Assembly: GCF_000519085.1 (NCBI RefSeq)
Contig: NZ_KI912577.1
Location: 1,617,331-1,681,330, forward strand
DNA: 64,000 bases
Reading direction: 5' to 3'
DNA from: Methylobacterium sp. 10
Lineage (GTDB): Bacteria; Pseudomonadota; Alphaproteobacteria; Rhizobiales; Beijerinckiaceae
Below are positions 1 through 7,738 of this stretch, one piece after another. Within the stretch, counting starts at the first letter, position 1; every line of letters starts with the position of its first letter. Position numbers and translations under genes: made by a program. Under the pieces are notes generated by a model. That model saw only the letters and a program-made list of their open reading frames with translations, had not been told where the DNA came from and did no database searches.

Positions 1-284
1 GCGCCCTGCATCAGCGCGATCCAGCCGATGCGATGCGGCAGGCCGGGCAGGTGCAGCCTGTCGATGGCGACGGCCCAGAGAAACGTCAGACCGACGGGCA
101 AATTGATGAGCTGTAATAGACCGATCTCGGCGAGTTCGACGCCGCGTGCCCGCAGGATCAGGGGGGCGCCGCTGGCCAGGAAGCCGAGCGTGGTCCCGAA
201 GGTGATGTAGAGGCAGAAGAACGGCAGCAGGGGCCGCGCCCGGCGCCACGCTCTGGACGCTCCCTCGAACCAGATCCCGCTCAT
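1..284 (-). CDS. AmpG-like MFS transporter, N-terminal fragment
   Basis: Only the first 94 codons lie in the window; the gene runs off the left edge. The start is an ATG at 284. The peptide shows a basic N-terminus followed by a membrane segment (LPFFCLYITFG) and then LRARGVELAEIGLLQLINLP and TFLWAVAIDRLHLP. This matches the first two helices and the loop of AmpG/PAT-type major facilitator proteins, where a helix ends in an FLWAP.xDR-like motif. AmpG proteins import muropeptides or other small solutes across the inner membrane. With only the N-terminus visible the substrate cannot be assigned, and another MFS subfamily is possible. Confidence 0.6.
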   Translation of the reverse strand, partial: MSGIWFEGASRAWRRARPLLPFFCLYITFGTTLGFLASGAPLILRARGVELAEIGLLQLINLPVGLTFLWAVAIDRLHLPGLPHRIGWIALMQG

Positions 285-618
285 GCGATCCGCGCCGCCC
301 GACCCGGTTGCTCGTTGAGGGTAGGCATGGACCCTGGGAACCATCCTCCCGCGCCGGTCACGCCCGCCCCTCCGAGAAGGCGCTTTGCCGGCCTTGAATG
401 ACGCGGCGACCGATCCGCGATCCGGCGCGCGACGTGACAGGGCCTCCCTTCGGACATCCGGAGCCTCCCTGCTTCTTGCGGCGAGAACAGTTTTTAAACA
501 GTCTAATCTGCTGTAAACATTGGCCTTTCTTTGGGATTAGGACGTGCCTGCCGGTCATGCAAGGTCCGTTTGGACGCAGTGCCGCCGGCCTTCCCTCGTC
601 CTGCTCAGTATCTGTCCG
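285..618. other. Intergenic region, no gene seen
   Basis: This stretch separates the AmpG-like start from the end of the methionine aminopeptidase gene, both on the minus strand. It holds a short AT-rich patch around 489-530 with two TAAACA-type motifs; its TTTAAACAGT (495-504) also occurs just upstream of the mucR start at 42311-42320. It could carry the promoter of the left-edge gene. No convincing coding potential or terminator hairpin was found. Confidence 0.5.
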
Positions 619-1371
619 CTATTGCCCCGGCATGGTGATGATCAGCGGCCCGCTGCGCGAGGCGATGACCGTATGCTCGTATTGCACGGTCAGCGCCTTC
701 GGCTGGCTGTAGAGGGTCCACGGGTCGTCGCCATCCTCGGCGAACTCCGCGCCGAGGGACAGGAACGGCTCGACGGTGAAGACCAGCCCCTCCTGCATGA
801 TCCGCCGCTCGGAGGCGTCGGGCCAGGTGGCGATCTCGGTCGGCTCCTCGTGAAGTGAAAGGCCCACGCCGTGGCTCGCGAGGTTGCGGACCAGGGTGTA
901 GCCGTTCTTCCGCGCGAAGGCTCCGACGGCCCGTCCGATATCGGCCAGGGGCTTGCCGGTGCCGACCTGGCGCAGGCCCGTCCACATCGCCCGGCGCCCG
1001 TCCCTGCAAAGGCGCTCCACCGCCCGCGTCACCGGTGGCACGGCGAAGGACGCGCCTGTATCGGCGAAGTAGCCGTCCTTCTCGGCGGACACGTCGATAT
1101 TGACGAGATCGCCCGGATTGATCCTGCGGGCGCTGGGAATGCCGTGGGCGATCTCCTCGTTGACGCTGATGCAGGTCGCTCCGGGAAAGGCGTAGACCAA
1201 CTCCGGTGCCGGGCGAGCTCCGGCCGCCTCCATGATCCGCCGCCCGATCCCGTCGAGTTCGAGGGTGGTCATGCCGGGCTGGATGGCCTTACCCATCGCC
1301 TCGAGGGTGTCGGCGACGATGCGCCCGATCTGCTTCAATCCGGCAAGCTCGTCGTCGTTCGACACCGTCAT
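619..1371 (-). CDS. map: Type I methionine aminopeptidase
   Basis: This 250-residue M24 metallopeptidase removes the initiator methionine from nascent cytosolic proteins. All metal and substrate ligands of type I enzymes are visible in order: His in EEIAHGIP, Asp in NIDV, Asp in YFADTG, His in SHGVGLSLHEEP, Glu in FTVEPF and Glu in QYEHTV. The ATG at 1371 was chosen over an upstream in-frame start because an AAGGA ribosome site sits just before it and family homology begins there. It is the last gene of a minus-strand run behind a CoA-transferase, 139 nt away. It may be a second map copy, since the essential one is usually found in another context. Confidence 0.9.
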   Translation of the reverse strand: MTVSNDDELAGLKQIGRIVADTLEAMGKAIQPGMTTLELDGIGRRIMEAAGARPAPELVYAFPGATCISVNEEIAHGIPSARRINPGDLVNIDVSAEKDGYFADTGASFAVPPVTRAVERLCRDGRRAMWTGLRQVGTGKPLADIGRAVGAFARKNGYTLVRNLASHGVGLSLHEEPTEIATWPDASERRIMQEGLVFTVEPFLSLGAEFAEDGDDPWTLYSQPKALTVQYEHTVIASRSGPLIITMPGQ

Positions 1372-1510
1372 GTCGTCATCCTTTCCTGGAGCCGGAGGCG
1401 GCTTCGCTCGCGCGGTTCTGCCATCCTCCGCAAGCCCGGCAAAGCCTGGGCCGCCCCACACGCCGTCCGCTCCCTATGGGTCTGGCGGGCTTAGGAAGTG
1501 CTGGATCCGC

Positions 1511-2734
1511 TCAGGCGGCGAAGGCGCCGCGCGAGCGCAGGGCCTCGATCTGGTCCGCCGAGAGGCCGAATTCCGAGAGCACGTCCTCGGTATGCTCGCC
1601 GAGAAGCGGCGCGTGCCTGCGGGCGCGCTGCGGCGTGCCCGTGAGCTTCACGGGGAAACCGATATTCGGCACCGTGCCCTCGATCGGGTGGGGAACCTCG
1701 ATGCGCATCTGCCTGTGCCGGCCATGCTCGCTCTCGAACGCCTCCGGGTAGGTGTTCATGCGGCCGGCCGGGATGCCGGCATCGAGGAGCAGAGACACCC
1801 ATTCCTCGGCGGTCCTGGTGGCAAAGCTCCGCTCCAGTTCCTCGATCAGCTCTTCGCGGTTGGCGAGCCGCGCGGGGATGTCGACGAAGCGGGCATCCTC
1901 GAACAGTTCGGCGCGATCGAGCACGTCGCAGAGCAGGCGCCAGAGCTTCTGGTTCGTGGCCCCCATGACGAAGTAGCCGTCGGAGGCACGCACCGCCTGG
2001 TAGGGTGCGCTCATGCGGTTGGAAGTGCCGAGCGGCTGCGGAATGCGGCCCGTGCCCCAGTATTCTGACACGTCCCAGATCGAGAAGGCCAGGGCCGCGT
2101 CGAAGAGCGAGGCGTCGATATACTGGCCCTCGCCGCTGGCTTGCCGGCCGATATAGGCGGAGAGGATCGCGTAGACGGTGAAGAGCGCGCAGCCGATATC
2201 GGCGACGGGCACGCCGGCCTTGACCGGCGGACCGCCCGGATGGCCGGTGACGCTCATCACCCCGGACATCGCCTGCGCCATCAGATCGTAGCCGGGGCGC
2301 TTCGCCCATGGGCCCGACTGGCCAAAGCCCGAGATGCTGGCATAGATCAGTCCCGGATTGCGGACGCGCATCGCCTCGTAGCCGAGGCCGAGGCGAGCCA
2401 TCACGCCGGGCCGGTAGTTCTCCACCAGCACGTCTGCGGTGGTTGCCATATCGAGGAGAAGGTCGCGTCCGGCATCGGATTTGAGGTTGAGGGCCAAGCT
2501 GCGCTTGTTCCGGTTCATGTTGAGGAAACCCATGCTGTCGGGCCCCTTCATCTTGAACCCCATGGCGCTGCGCGTCTGGTCACCCGTGCCCGGCGGCTCG
2601 ACCTTAATGACATCCGCGCCGAGATCGGCAAGCAGCATGCTGCAGAACGGCCCCGCCATCACCTGCGTCACGTCGAGGACGCGGATGCCCGAAAGGGGGA
2701 GGGGGCGGGGTTCTTCGTGCACGGAGTGGTCCAT
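1511..2734 (-). CDS. CaiB/BaiF (class III) CoA-transferase
   Basis: This 407-residue protein has the full class III CoA-transferase fold: N-terminal SGIRVLDVTQVMAGP, then LADLGADVIKVEPP, NMNRNKRSLALNLK and VLVENYRPGVM. The catalytic aspartate expected from formyl-CoA transferase falls in VPVADIGCALF. Such enzymes move CoA between carboxylic acids in the cytosol (formate/oxalate, succinate/malate-type, carnitine). The substrate cannot be told from sequence. Its neighbours, an ACS-family MFS transporter and a glyoxylate aminotransferase in the same orientation, suggest activation of an imported organic acid. The ATG start matches the usual family N-terminus. Confidence 0.88.
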   Translation of the reverse strand: MDHSVHEEPRPLPLSGIRVLDVTQVMAGPFCSMLLADLGADVIKVEPPGTGDQTRSAMGFKMKGPDSMGFLNMNRNKRSLALNLKSDAGRDLLLDMATTADVLVENYRPGVMARLGLGYEAMRVRNPGLIYASISGFGQSGPWAKRPGYDLMAQAMSGVMSVTGHPGGPPVKAGVPVADIGCALFTVYAILSAYIGRQASGEGQYIDASLFDAALAFSIWDVSEYWGTGRIPQPLGTSNRMSAPYQAVRASDGYFVMGATNQKLWRLLCDVLDRAELFEDARFVDIPARLANREELIEELERSFATRTAEEWVSLLLDAGIPAGRMNTYPEAFESEHGRHRQMRIEVPHPIEGTVPNIGFPVKLTGTPQRARRHAPLLGEHTEDVLSEFGLSADQIEALRSRGAFAA

Positions 2735-3045
2735 CGTGCTCGGTTCCTATTTTGCGCCGGAGGCGGGTGCGCACAGCCGGCGGTGGCGTTACGCGAGGAG
2801 GACACGAATCGCTGTGCGCATCTCCTCGCCCCGCTTGGGAGGAGAGGGCCGAGACGACCTCGTCGTCGACGCGGCGAGGCGGCAGCCGAAGGTGATTCCG
2901 AAGGTGCCTCATCCTGAGCCGCCCCCTCACCGTCGCTCCGCTCGTCACACGCACGACGGGGTGCCTGTGACCCTCTCCCCGTGAGCGGGGAGAGGAGGAC
3001 GCACGGGCCCATTCGTGCGGGATCTCGAAGGTCTGCCCCGCTCTG
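2735..3045. other. Intergenic region with G/C-rich inverted repeats
   Basis: No gene is supported here. The sequence is a patchwork of C-run and G-run inverted repeats, the clearest being a perfect 10-bp stem at 2972-2995. It lies between the MFS gene end (3046) and the CoA-transferase start (2734), so it may terminate MFS transcription and hold the CoA-transferase promoter. Confidence 0.5.
2972..2995. repeat. Intergenic palindrome, CCTCTCCCCG type
   Basis: Perfect inverted repeat of CCTCTCCCCG and CGGGGAGAGG around a TGAG loop. Related palindromes (CCTCCCC/GGGGAGG) occur at 4433-4450 and 19687-19712, always between genes. It may be a small dispersed palindromic family or a terminator stem lacking a T-run. 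Confidence 0.6.
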
Positions 3046-4338
3046 CTATTCGGCTGGAACCGCGCGTCCCAGCGGTACTACCGGCTCCTCCTCGAACGGG
3101 CGCTCCGGGTGCATGGTGAAGGCGAGGCCCGCGCCCAGGAGGCAGAGGCCGATGGAGCCGACGAAGGGCAGGGTCCAACTCCCCGTCATGTCCACGATCA
3201 TCCCGAACACGATCGGCGAGATGATCGCCGCCACCGCCGAGCCGGTGTTCATCAGGCCCGCTGCCGTGCCCGAATATTTCGGTGCGATATCCATCGGCAC
3301 CGACCAGATCGGGCCGATCACCAGTTCGGCGAAGAAGAAGCCGGAACTGAGCAGCAGGGCCACCAGGGTCAGGTCCCGGGTGAAGAATACGCCGGTGAGG
3401 CTCGCCGCGGCGCCGAGGAAGCCGACCACGATGACGCTGAGCCGGGCGAGCTTGAGGTCGCCGGTGCGCTTCAGGATGCGGTCGCTGAAGACCCCGCCGA
3501 GGGTGTCGCCGACGACGCCGGCGAAGAACACGCCCGAGGCGAACAGGGCCGAGTTCTTCAGGTCCAGCCCATAGTTGAGCTTGAAGAAGCTCGGTAGCCA
3601 GCCGAGGAACAGCCACAAGGTCCAGCCGTAGCAGAAATAGGTCAGCGTCACCGGCAGCATGCGCCGGGTGAGGCGGCCCCAGGGCACGTTCTGCTTGGCG
3701 CCAACTTTGCTCGGGGGCGGCAGCACCGCTAGTTCCTCCGGGGTGATCGCCGGGTGATCCTTCGGGTCGTCGCGGAAGTAGAGGTACCAGACCACGACCC
3801 AGGCGAAGCTCGCTACACCCAGAATGACGAACCCGATGCGCCAGCCGAACTGATAAATCAGGAAGGCCACGATGGGCGGCGCTACCGCGTTGCCGAGACG
3901 AGCGAAGGCGTGGGTGATTCCCTGCGCGAAGCCGCGCTTGCCCGGTGCGGTCCAGTTCTGCATGGCGCGGGTGGCGGTGGGGAAGGTGGCACCCTCGCCG
4001 AAACCAAGGAGCACCCGGGCGAGGAACAGGCTGATGAGCCCGCCCACAAACCCGGTGAGGATGGTCGCCGAGGCCCAGATCAGGCCGCAGACGAGGAGGG
4101 TCCGCCGTGCGCCGAACTTGTCGCCCACCGAGCCGCCGATGACTTGGAAGATGGCGTAGGGATAGGCGAAGGCAGATAGGATCAGGCCGAACTGGGTGTT
4201 CGAGAGCCCGAGATCCTTCATGATCTCGCCGCCCGCCGTGGCGATGTTCACCCGGTCGAGATAGGTGACGAAATACATCAGGCAGAGCAGGAACAGCACC
4301 ATGTTCGACGCGGAGACGCGTCTTTTGCTGGGCGTCAT
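3046..4338 (-). CDS. ACS-family MFS transporter (anion:cation symporter)
   Basis: This 430-residue inner-membrane carrier has about 12 hydrophobic segments. Its opening, MYFVTYLDRVNIATAGG followed by a later GDKFGARRTLL loop, is characteristic of the ACS family that imports hexonates, tartrate, phthalate or other organic anions with protons. The ATG at 4338 is preceded by GAGGA at good spacing; a start 22 codons upstream lacks this. It sits between the CoA-transferase and the aminotransferase on the same strand, so it probably imports the substrate of this catabolic group. The exact solute is unknown. Confidence 0.85.
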   Translation of the reverse strand: MTPSKRRVSASNMVLFLLCLMYFVTYLDRVNIATAGGEIMKDLGLSNTQFGLILSAFAYPYAIFQVIGGSVGDKFGARRTLLVCGLIWASATILTGFVGGLISLFLARVLLGFGEGATFPTATRAMQNWTAPGKRGFAQGITHAFARLGNAVAPPIVAFLIYQFGWRIGFVILGVASFAWVVVWYLYFRDDPKDHPAITPEELAVLPPPSKVGAKQNVPWGRLTRRMLPVTLTYFCYGWTLWLFLGWLPSFFKLNYGLDLKNSALFASGVFFAGVVGDTLGGVFSDRILKRTGDLKLARLSVIVVGFLGAAASLTGVFFTRDLTLVALLLSSGFFFAELVIGPIWSVPMDIAPKYSGTAAGLMNTGSAVAAIISPIVFGMIVDMTGSWTLPFVGSIGLCLLGAGLAFTMHPERPFEEEPVVPLGRAVPAE

Positions 4339-4432
4339 CGGGGTTTCCTCGGATTGAGTGCGCCACCCCACCCGGTCTGATCGCCGGTTGTTTGTTGGGG
4401 TCACGCGCGGATGGTGTGATCGGCGCGGCTCT

Positions 4433-4450
4433 CCTCCCCTTGTGGGGAGG
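4433..4450. repeat. Intergenic palindrome, CCTCCCC type
   Basis: Perfect 7-bp inverted repeat CCTCCCC-TTGT-GGGGAGG just downstream of the aminotransferase stop. It is a shorter member of the palindrome type seen at 2972 and 19687, and could serve as an attenuating terminator between the aminotransferase and MFS genes. Confidence 0.5.
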
Positions 4451-4461
4451 GGGCCTGCTAT

Positions 4462-5637
4462 TCAATCGTCGATACCGGCCCGCAGGGCGTCCATCGCCGC
4501 CAGGACGCCGCCCCGCATGTGAGGGACGCCGCCGGCCTTGAGACCCATTTCGACGCCCGACAGCGCCGCCATCAGCATCAGGTCGTTGCATTCGCCGAGA
4601 TGGCCGATGCGGAAGACTCTGCCCGCCAGCTTGGCGAGTCCGGTGCCGAGGGAAAGGTCATATTTCTCTAGGATCAGGTTGCGCAGGGCATCCGCGTCAT
4701 GGCCCTCCGGCATCACCACCGCGGTGAGCACGGGCGAGTATTCGGAAGGTTCCTGGCACAGAACCTCGAGGCCCCATCCCTCGACGGCGGCGCGGGTGGC
4801 GGCGGCGAGACGTTGGTGGCGCGCGAAGACCTGGGGCAGGCCTTCCTCCCGCAACATGGTGATGGCTTCGCGCAGGCCGTAGAGGAGGTTCGTGGCGGGA
4901 GTATAGGGGAAGTAGCCGCCGGCATTCGGCTTCAGCATGTCTTCCCAATCCCAGTAGGAACGGGGCAGCGTCGCTGTCTTCGCAGCGGCCAGGGCCTTGT
5001 CGGACAGGGCGACGAGACCGAGGCCCGGCGGCAGCATCAAGCCCTTCTGCGAGCAACTCACCGCGACGTCGACGCCCCATTCGTCATGGGCGTATTCGGC
5101 CGAACCGAGCCCCGAAATCGTATCGACGAGGAAAAGTGCCGGGTGGTTCGCCCGGTCGATGGCCTTGCGGATCTCCGCGATCCGGCTCGTGGCGCCGGTG
5201 GAGGTCTCGTTATGGACCACCATCACCGCCTTGAACGACTTGGCGCGGTCCTCTGCAAGGATTGCCTCGACCTGTGCCGGATCGACCCCGTGGCGCCAGT
5301 CGCCGGGGACAAACTCCACCTCGATGCCCCAGCGCGCTGCCATCTGGCGCCATAAGGTCGCGAAATGGCCGGTCTCGAACATCAGCACCCGGTCACCGGC
5401 CGAGAGCGTGTTGACGATGGCCGATTCCCAAGCGCCCGTGCCGGAGCCCGGATAGATGATCACCGGAGAGCGGGTCTGGAAGATGGCCTGGGCCCCTTCG
5501 AGCACCGCCTTGCCGAGCCCGGCGAAATCGGGGCCGCGATGGTCGATCACCGGCATGTCCATGGCGCGCAGGACGCGCTCGGGCACCGGGCTGGGGCCCG
5601 GAATATGCAGGAAATGGCGTCCGGTCCGTGTCGTCAT
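4462..5637 (-). CDS. Class V serine/aspartate-glyoxylate aminotransferase
   Basis: This 391-residue PLP enzyme resembles serine-glyoxylate aminotransferase: it begins HFLHIPGPSPVPERVLRAM, has YPGSGTGAWE in the cofactor region, and the PLP-binding lysine is in AVSCSQKGLMLPPGL. The family converts glyoxylate to glycine using serine, alanine or aspartate as donor; in methylotrophs SGA is a serine-cycle enzyme. Start ATG 5637 follows a GGAGAT site; an upstream extension is less likely. The divergent GntR gene and a nearby threonine aldolase and RidA make a catabolic rather than housekeeping role plausible. The amino donor is unresolved: BhcA, the aspartate-glyoxylate enzyme of the beta-hydroxyaspartate pathway, belongs to the same class. 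Confidence 0.85.
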   Translation of the reverse strand: MTTRTGRHFLHIPGPSPVPERVLRAMDMPVIDHRGPDFAGLGKAVLEGAQAIFQTRSPVIIYPGSGTGAWESAIVNTLSAGDRVLMFETGHFATLWRQMAARWGIEVEFVPGDWRHGVDPAQVEAILAEDRAKSFKAVMVVHNETSTGATSRIAEIRKAIDRANHPALFLVDTISGLGSAEYAHDEWGVDVAVSCSQKGLMLPPGLGLVALSDKALAAAKTATLPRSYWDWEDMLKPNAGGYFPYTPATNLLYGLREAITMLREEGLPQVFARHQRLAAATRAAVEGWGLEVLCQEPSEYSPVLTAVVMPEGHDADALRNLILEKYDLSLGTGLAKLAGRVFRIGHLGECNDLMLMAALSGVEMGLKAGGVPHMRGGVLAAMDALRAGIDD

Positions 5638-5725
5638 CGAGATCTCCGCGATGGCCGGTCGAGGGAAAGCTGCGCCCCGGATCAACCGTCCATGAAGCAA
5701 CGGGACGAAAAATTGCATTCATTTT

Positions 5726-5749
5726 TTGCGAGAGCAAGCATTATTATGC
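5726..5749. promoter_or_regulatory. Adjacent inverted repeats, candidate GntR operator
   Basis: Two abutting 12-bp palindromes, TTGC-GAGA-GCAA (5726-5737) and GCAT-TATT-ATGC (5738-5749), lie in the 159-bp divergent spacer between the aminotransferase and the GntR gene. FCD-type GntR dimers commonly bind such short palindromes next to their own gene. Assignment is by position and symmetry only. Confidence 0.4.
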
Positions 5750-5796
5750 GAACATCCATCCTCGACCTTGACCCTCCCAGCTGCTAAGTCCGCATT

Positions 5797-6558
5797 ATGG
5801 TGCCCGATCCTGTCACTGAACCGGAGGCCGATACCGGCCTCGTCACCGGCGACGAAGCGCGTCTTTCCGCGATCCCGTCGCTGGCGAAATCCCTTCATGG
5901 CGAGCTGCTCGCCCGCCTGCGGGACTACATCGTCGAGGGCAATCTGGCCGCCGGCGCGCGGGTGCCGGAACGAATCCTGTGCGAGCGCTTCGGCATCTCG
6001 CGCACGCCTCTGCGCGAGGCGCTGAAGGTTCTGGCCTCGGAGGGGCTGATCGAGCTCCTGCCGAACCGGGGCGCGCGGGTGCGCCAGCTTGGCGCCGAAG
6101 AGCTTGTGGACCTGTTCGACGTCATGGGTGGGCTCGAGGCCCTGGCCGGACGCCTCGCCTGCGAGAAGATCACTGCCGCTGCCTATGACGAGATCGAGCG
6201 GCTGCATCACGAGATGTACGGCTGCTATATGCGACGCGACCTGCACGGCTACTTCGCCTGCAACCAGGCGATCCACGATCGGATCGTCCAGGCGGCGGAC
6301 AACGAGCCGTTGCGGACGAGCTACGCCAATTTCGCCGGGCGCCTGCGCCGTGTGCGCTACTCGGCCAATCTCGACGAGAACCGCGACCGATGGGGCGAGG
6401 CGATGCGAGAGCACGAGGAAATCCTCGATGCGTTGCGTCGGCGCGCCGGCACCGAGCTCAGCGACATCCTGTTCGGGCATCTGCGCAACAAGCGCCGGGC
6501 GGCGGCGGGGCGGGAGACCGCGTGTCCGCCTGACGCCGCCGCCGGCGTTGCATCGTGA
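5797..6558 (+). CDS. GntR-family transcriptional regulator (FadR/FCD subfamily)
   Basis: A 253-residue regulator. A winged helix-turn-helix lies at about residues 30-95, with the family signature RVPERILCERFGISRTPLREALKVLASEGLIELLPNRGARV in adjoining pieces. An all-helical FCD effector domain follows, with metal/ligand residues in DVMGGLEALAGRLAC, NQAIHDRIVQAA and the C-terminal EHEEILDAL. It is transcribed away from the aminotransferase/MFS/CoA-transferase run and probably represses or activates it in response to an organic-acid or amino-acid ligand. The stop is followed within 10 nt by the convergent threonine aldolase stop. Confidence 0.88.
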   Translation: MVPDPVTEPEADTGLVTGDEARLSAIPSLAKSLHGELLARLRDYIVEGNLAAGARVPERILCERFGISRTPLREALKVLASEGLIELLPNRGARVRQLGAEELVDLFDVMGGLEALAGRLACEKITAAAYDEIERLHHEMYGCYMRRDLHGYFACNQAIHDRIVQAADNEPLRTSYANFAGRLRRVRYSANLDENRDRWGEAMREHEEILDALRRRAGTELSDILFGHLRNKRRAAAGRETACPPDAAAGVAS

Positions 6559-6565
6559 CGGCGGC

Positions 6566-7612
6566 TCAGCGGCGGGCGTCGTGAAACTGGTCGGCCTGTG
6601 CCCGGATCACGTCCGCCGCGGTCAGGATGCCGGCCCGATCGACGTCGAGATGGGTGGTCGCGCGGATCTGATGCGCGCCGATAGCGCGGATACGCACACC
6701 CTCGGCGAGACAGGCCTCGGCGAAGGTGGTCGCGGTGACGCCCAGCGGCTCCACCGAGAAGCACAGGATGTTGGACTGGGCGGCATCGGGCGCGATGGTG
6801 AGGCCGGGCGCACCGGTGATGCGGGCTTTCAGCTCGCCGGCATTGGCGTTGTCGAGTTCCAGCTGGTCCACATGGTGATCGAGGGCGTAGAGGCCCGCGG
6901 CGGCCAGGATTCCCGACTGGCGCATGGCGCCACCGAGCCGGTATTTCCACCGCCATGCATCGGTGATGAAGTGCCTCGAGCCGCACAGGACCGCGCCCAC
7001 CGGGCAGCCGAGTCCCTTGCTCAGGTCGATCCAGGCGCTGTCGAAGCCCTTGGCATAATCCCTGGCGGAGATGTCGGTGGCGGCCACGGCGTTGAGGAGG
7101 CGCGCCCCGTCGATATGCGCTTTCATGCCCTTGTCATGGGCGAGATCCCGGATGCGGCGCATGTCCGTGAGCGGCCAGACCGAGCCGCCCGAAAAGCTCG
7201 TGGTCTGCTCCACCGAGACCAGGGCCGAGCGTGGCGCCGTGCGGGCGGGCGGGCGGATCGCCGCCTCGAACGCCTCGGGCGTATAGAGGCCGGCCGGGGT
7301 GGGCAGGGCCTTCACCGAGACGCCGCCGATGGCCGCCGAGCCGGCGGCTTCGGTATTGTAGATATGGGACTGGTCGTCGACCACGATCTCGTCGCCGGGC
7401 CGGGTCTGGACCAGGATCGAGACGAGGTTGCACATCGTCCCCGAGGGCATGAACACGCTGGCTTCCATGCCGAGGAGGGCGGCGACACGCTCGCACAAAG
7501 CCAGGGTCGTCGGATCGGAATCGGATTGCTCGTCGCCGACCTCCGCACGGGCCATGGCCTCGCGCATGGCGGCTGTGGGCCGCGTCTGCGTATCGCTATA
7601 CAAATCGATCAT
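6566..7612 (-). CDS. Low-specificity L-threonine aldolase (beta-eliminating lyase family)
   Basis: This 348-residue fold-type I PLP enzyme splits threonine or related beta-hydroxy amino acids to glycine plus an aldehyde. Markers are MIDLYSDTQTRPT at the N-terminus, PSGTMCNLVS, the catalytic-base region SHIYNTEAAG, AHIDGARLLNA, and the PLP lysine in WIDLSKGLGCPVGAVLCG. The ATG at 7612 is used because homology begins there; an in-frame ATG 8 codons earlier has no better ribosome site. It is convergent with the GntR gene and divergent from the FAD dehydrogenase. Products glycine and glyoxylate-level aldehydes connect with the nearby aminotransferase. Confidence 0.88.
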   Translation of the reverse strand: MIDLYSDTQTRPTAAMREAMARAEVGDEQSDSDPTTLALCERVAALLGMEASVFMPSGTMCNLVSILVQTRPGDEIVVDDQSHIYNTEAAGSAAIGGVSVKALPTPAGLYTPEAFEAAIRPPARTAPRSALVSVEQTTSFSGGSVWPLTDMRRIRDLAHDKGMKAHIDGARLLNAVAATDISARDYAKGFDSAWIDLSKGLGCPVGAVLCGSRHFITDAWRWKYRLGGAMRQSGILAAAGLYALDHHVDQLELDNANAGELKARITGAPGLTIAPDAAQSNILCFSVEPLGVTATTFAEACLAEGVRIRAIGAHQIRATTHLDVDRAGILTAADVIRAQADQFHDARR

Positions 7613-7738
7613 CTGCCGGCCCTGTTTTGCATGCAATCCGTTCGGGCCATTCTAGCCGGTCGGGGCGATCCCGCCACCCTACCGGAACCCGCATCGCTTT
7701 GAAGCCGGCGCACGGCACCCCCACGAGGACGATGGATC

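Noticed and set aside
4462-7612. Complete beta-hydroxyaspartate (Bhc) pathway
   Set aside because: A dehydratase (BhcB) and an iminosuccinate reductase (BhcD) are absent, the regulator is GntR not IclR, and the aldolase is the ordinary L-threonine type.
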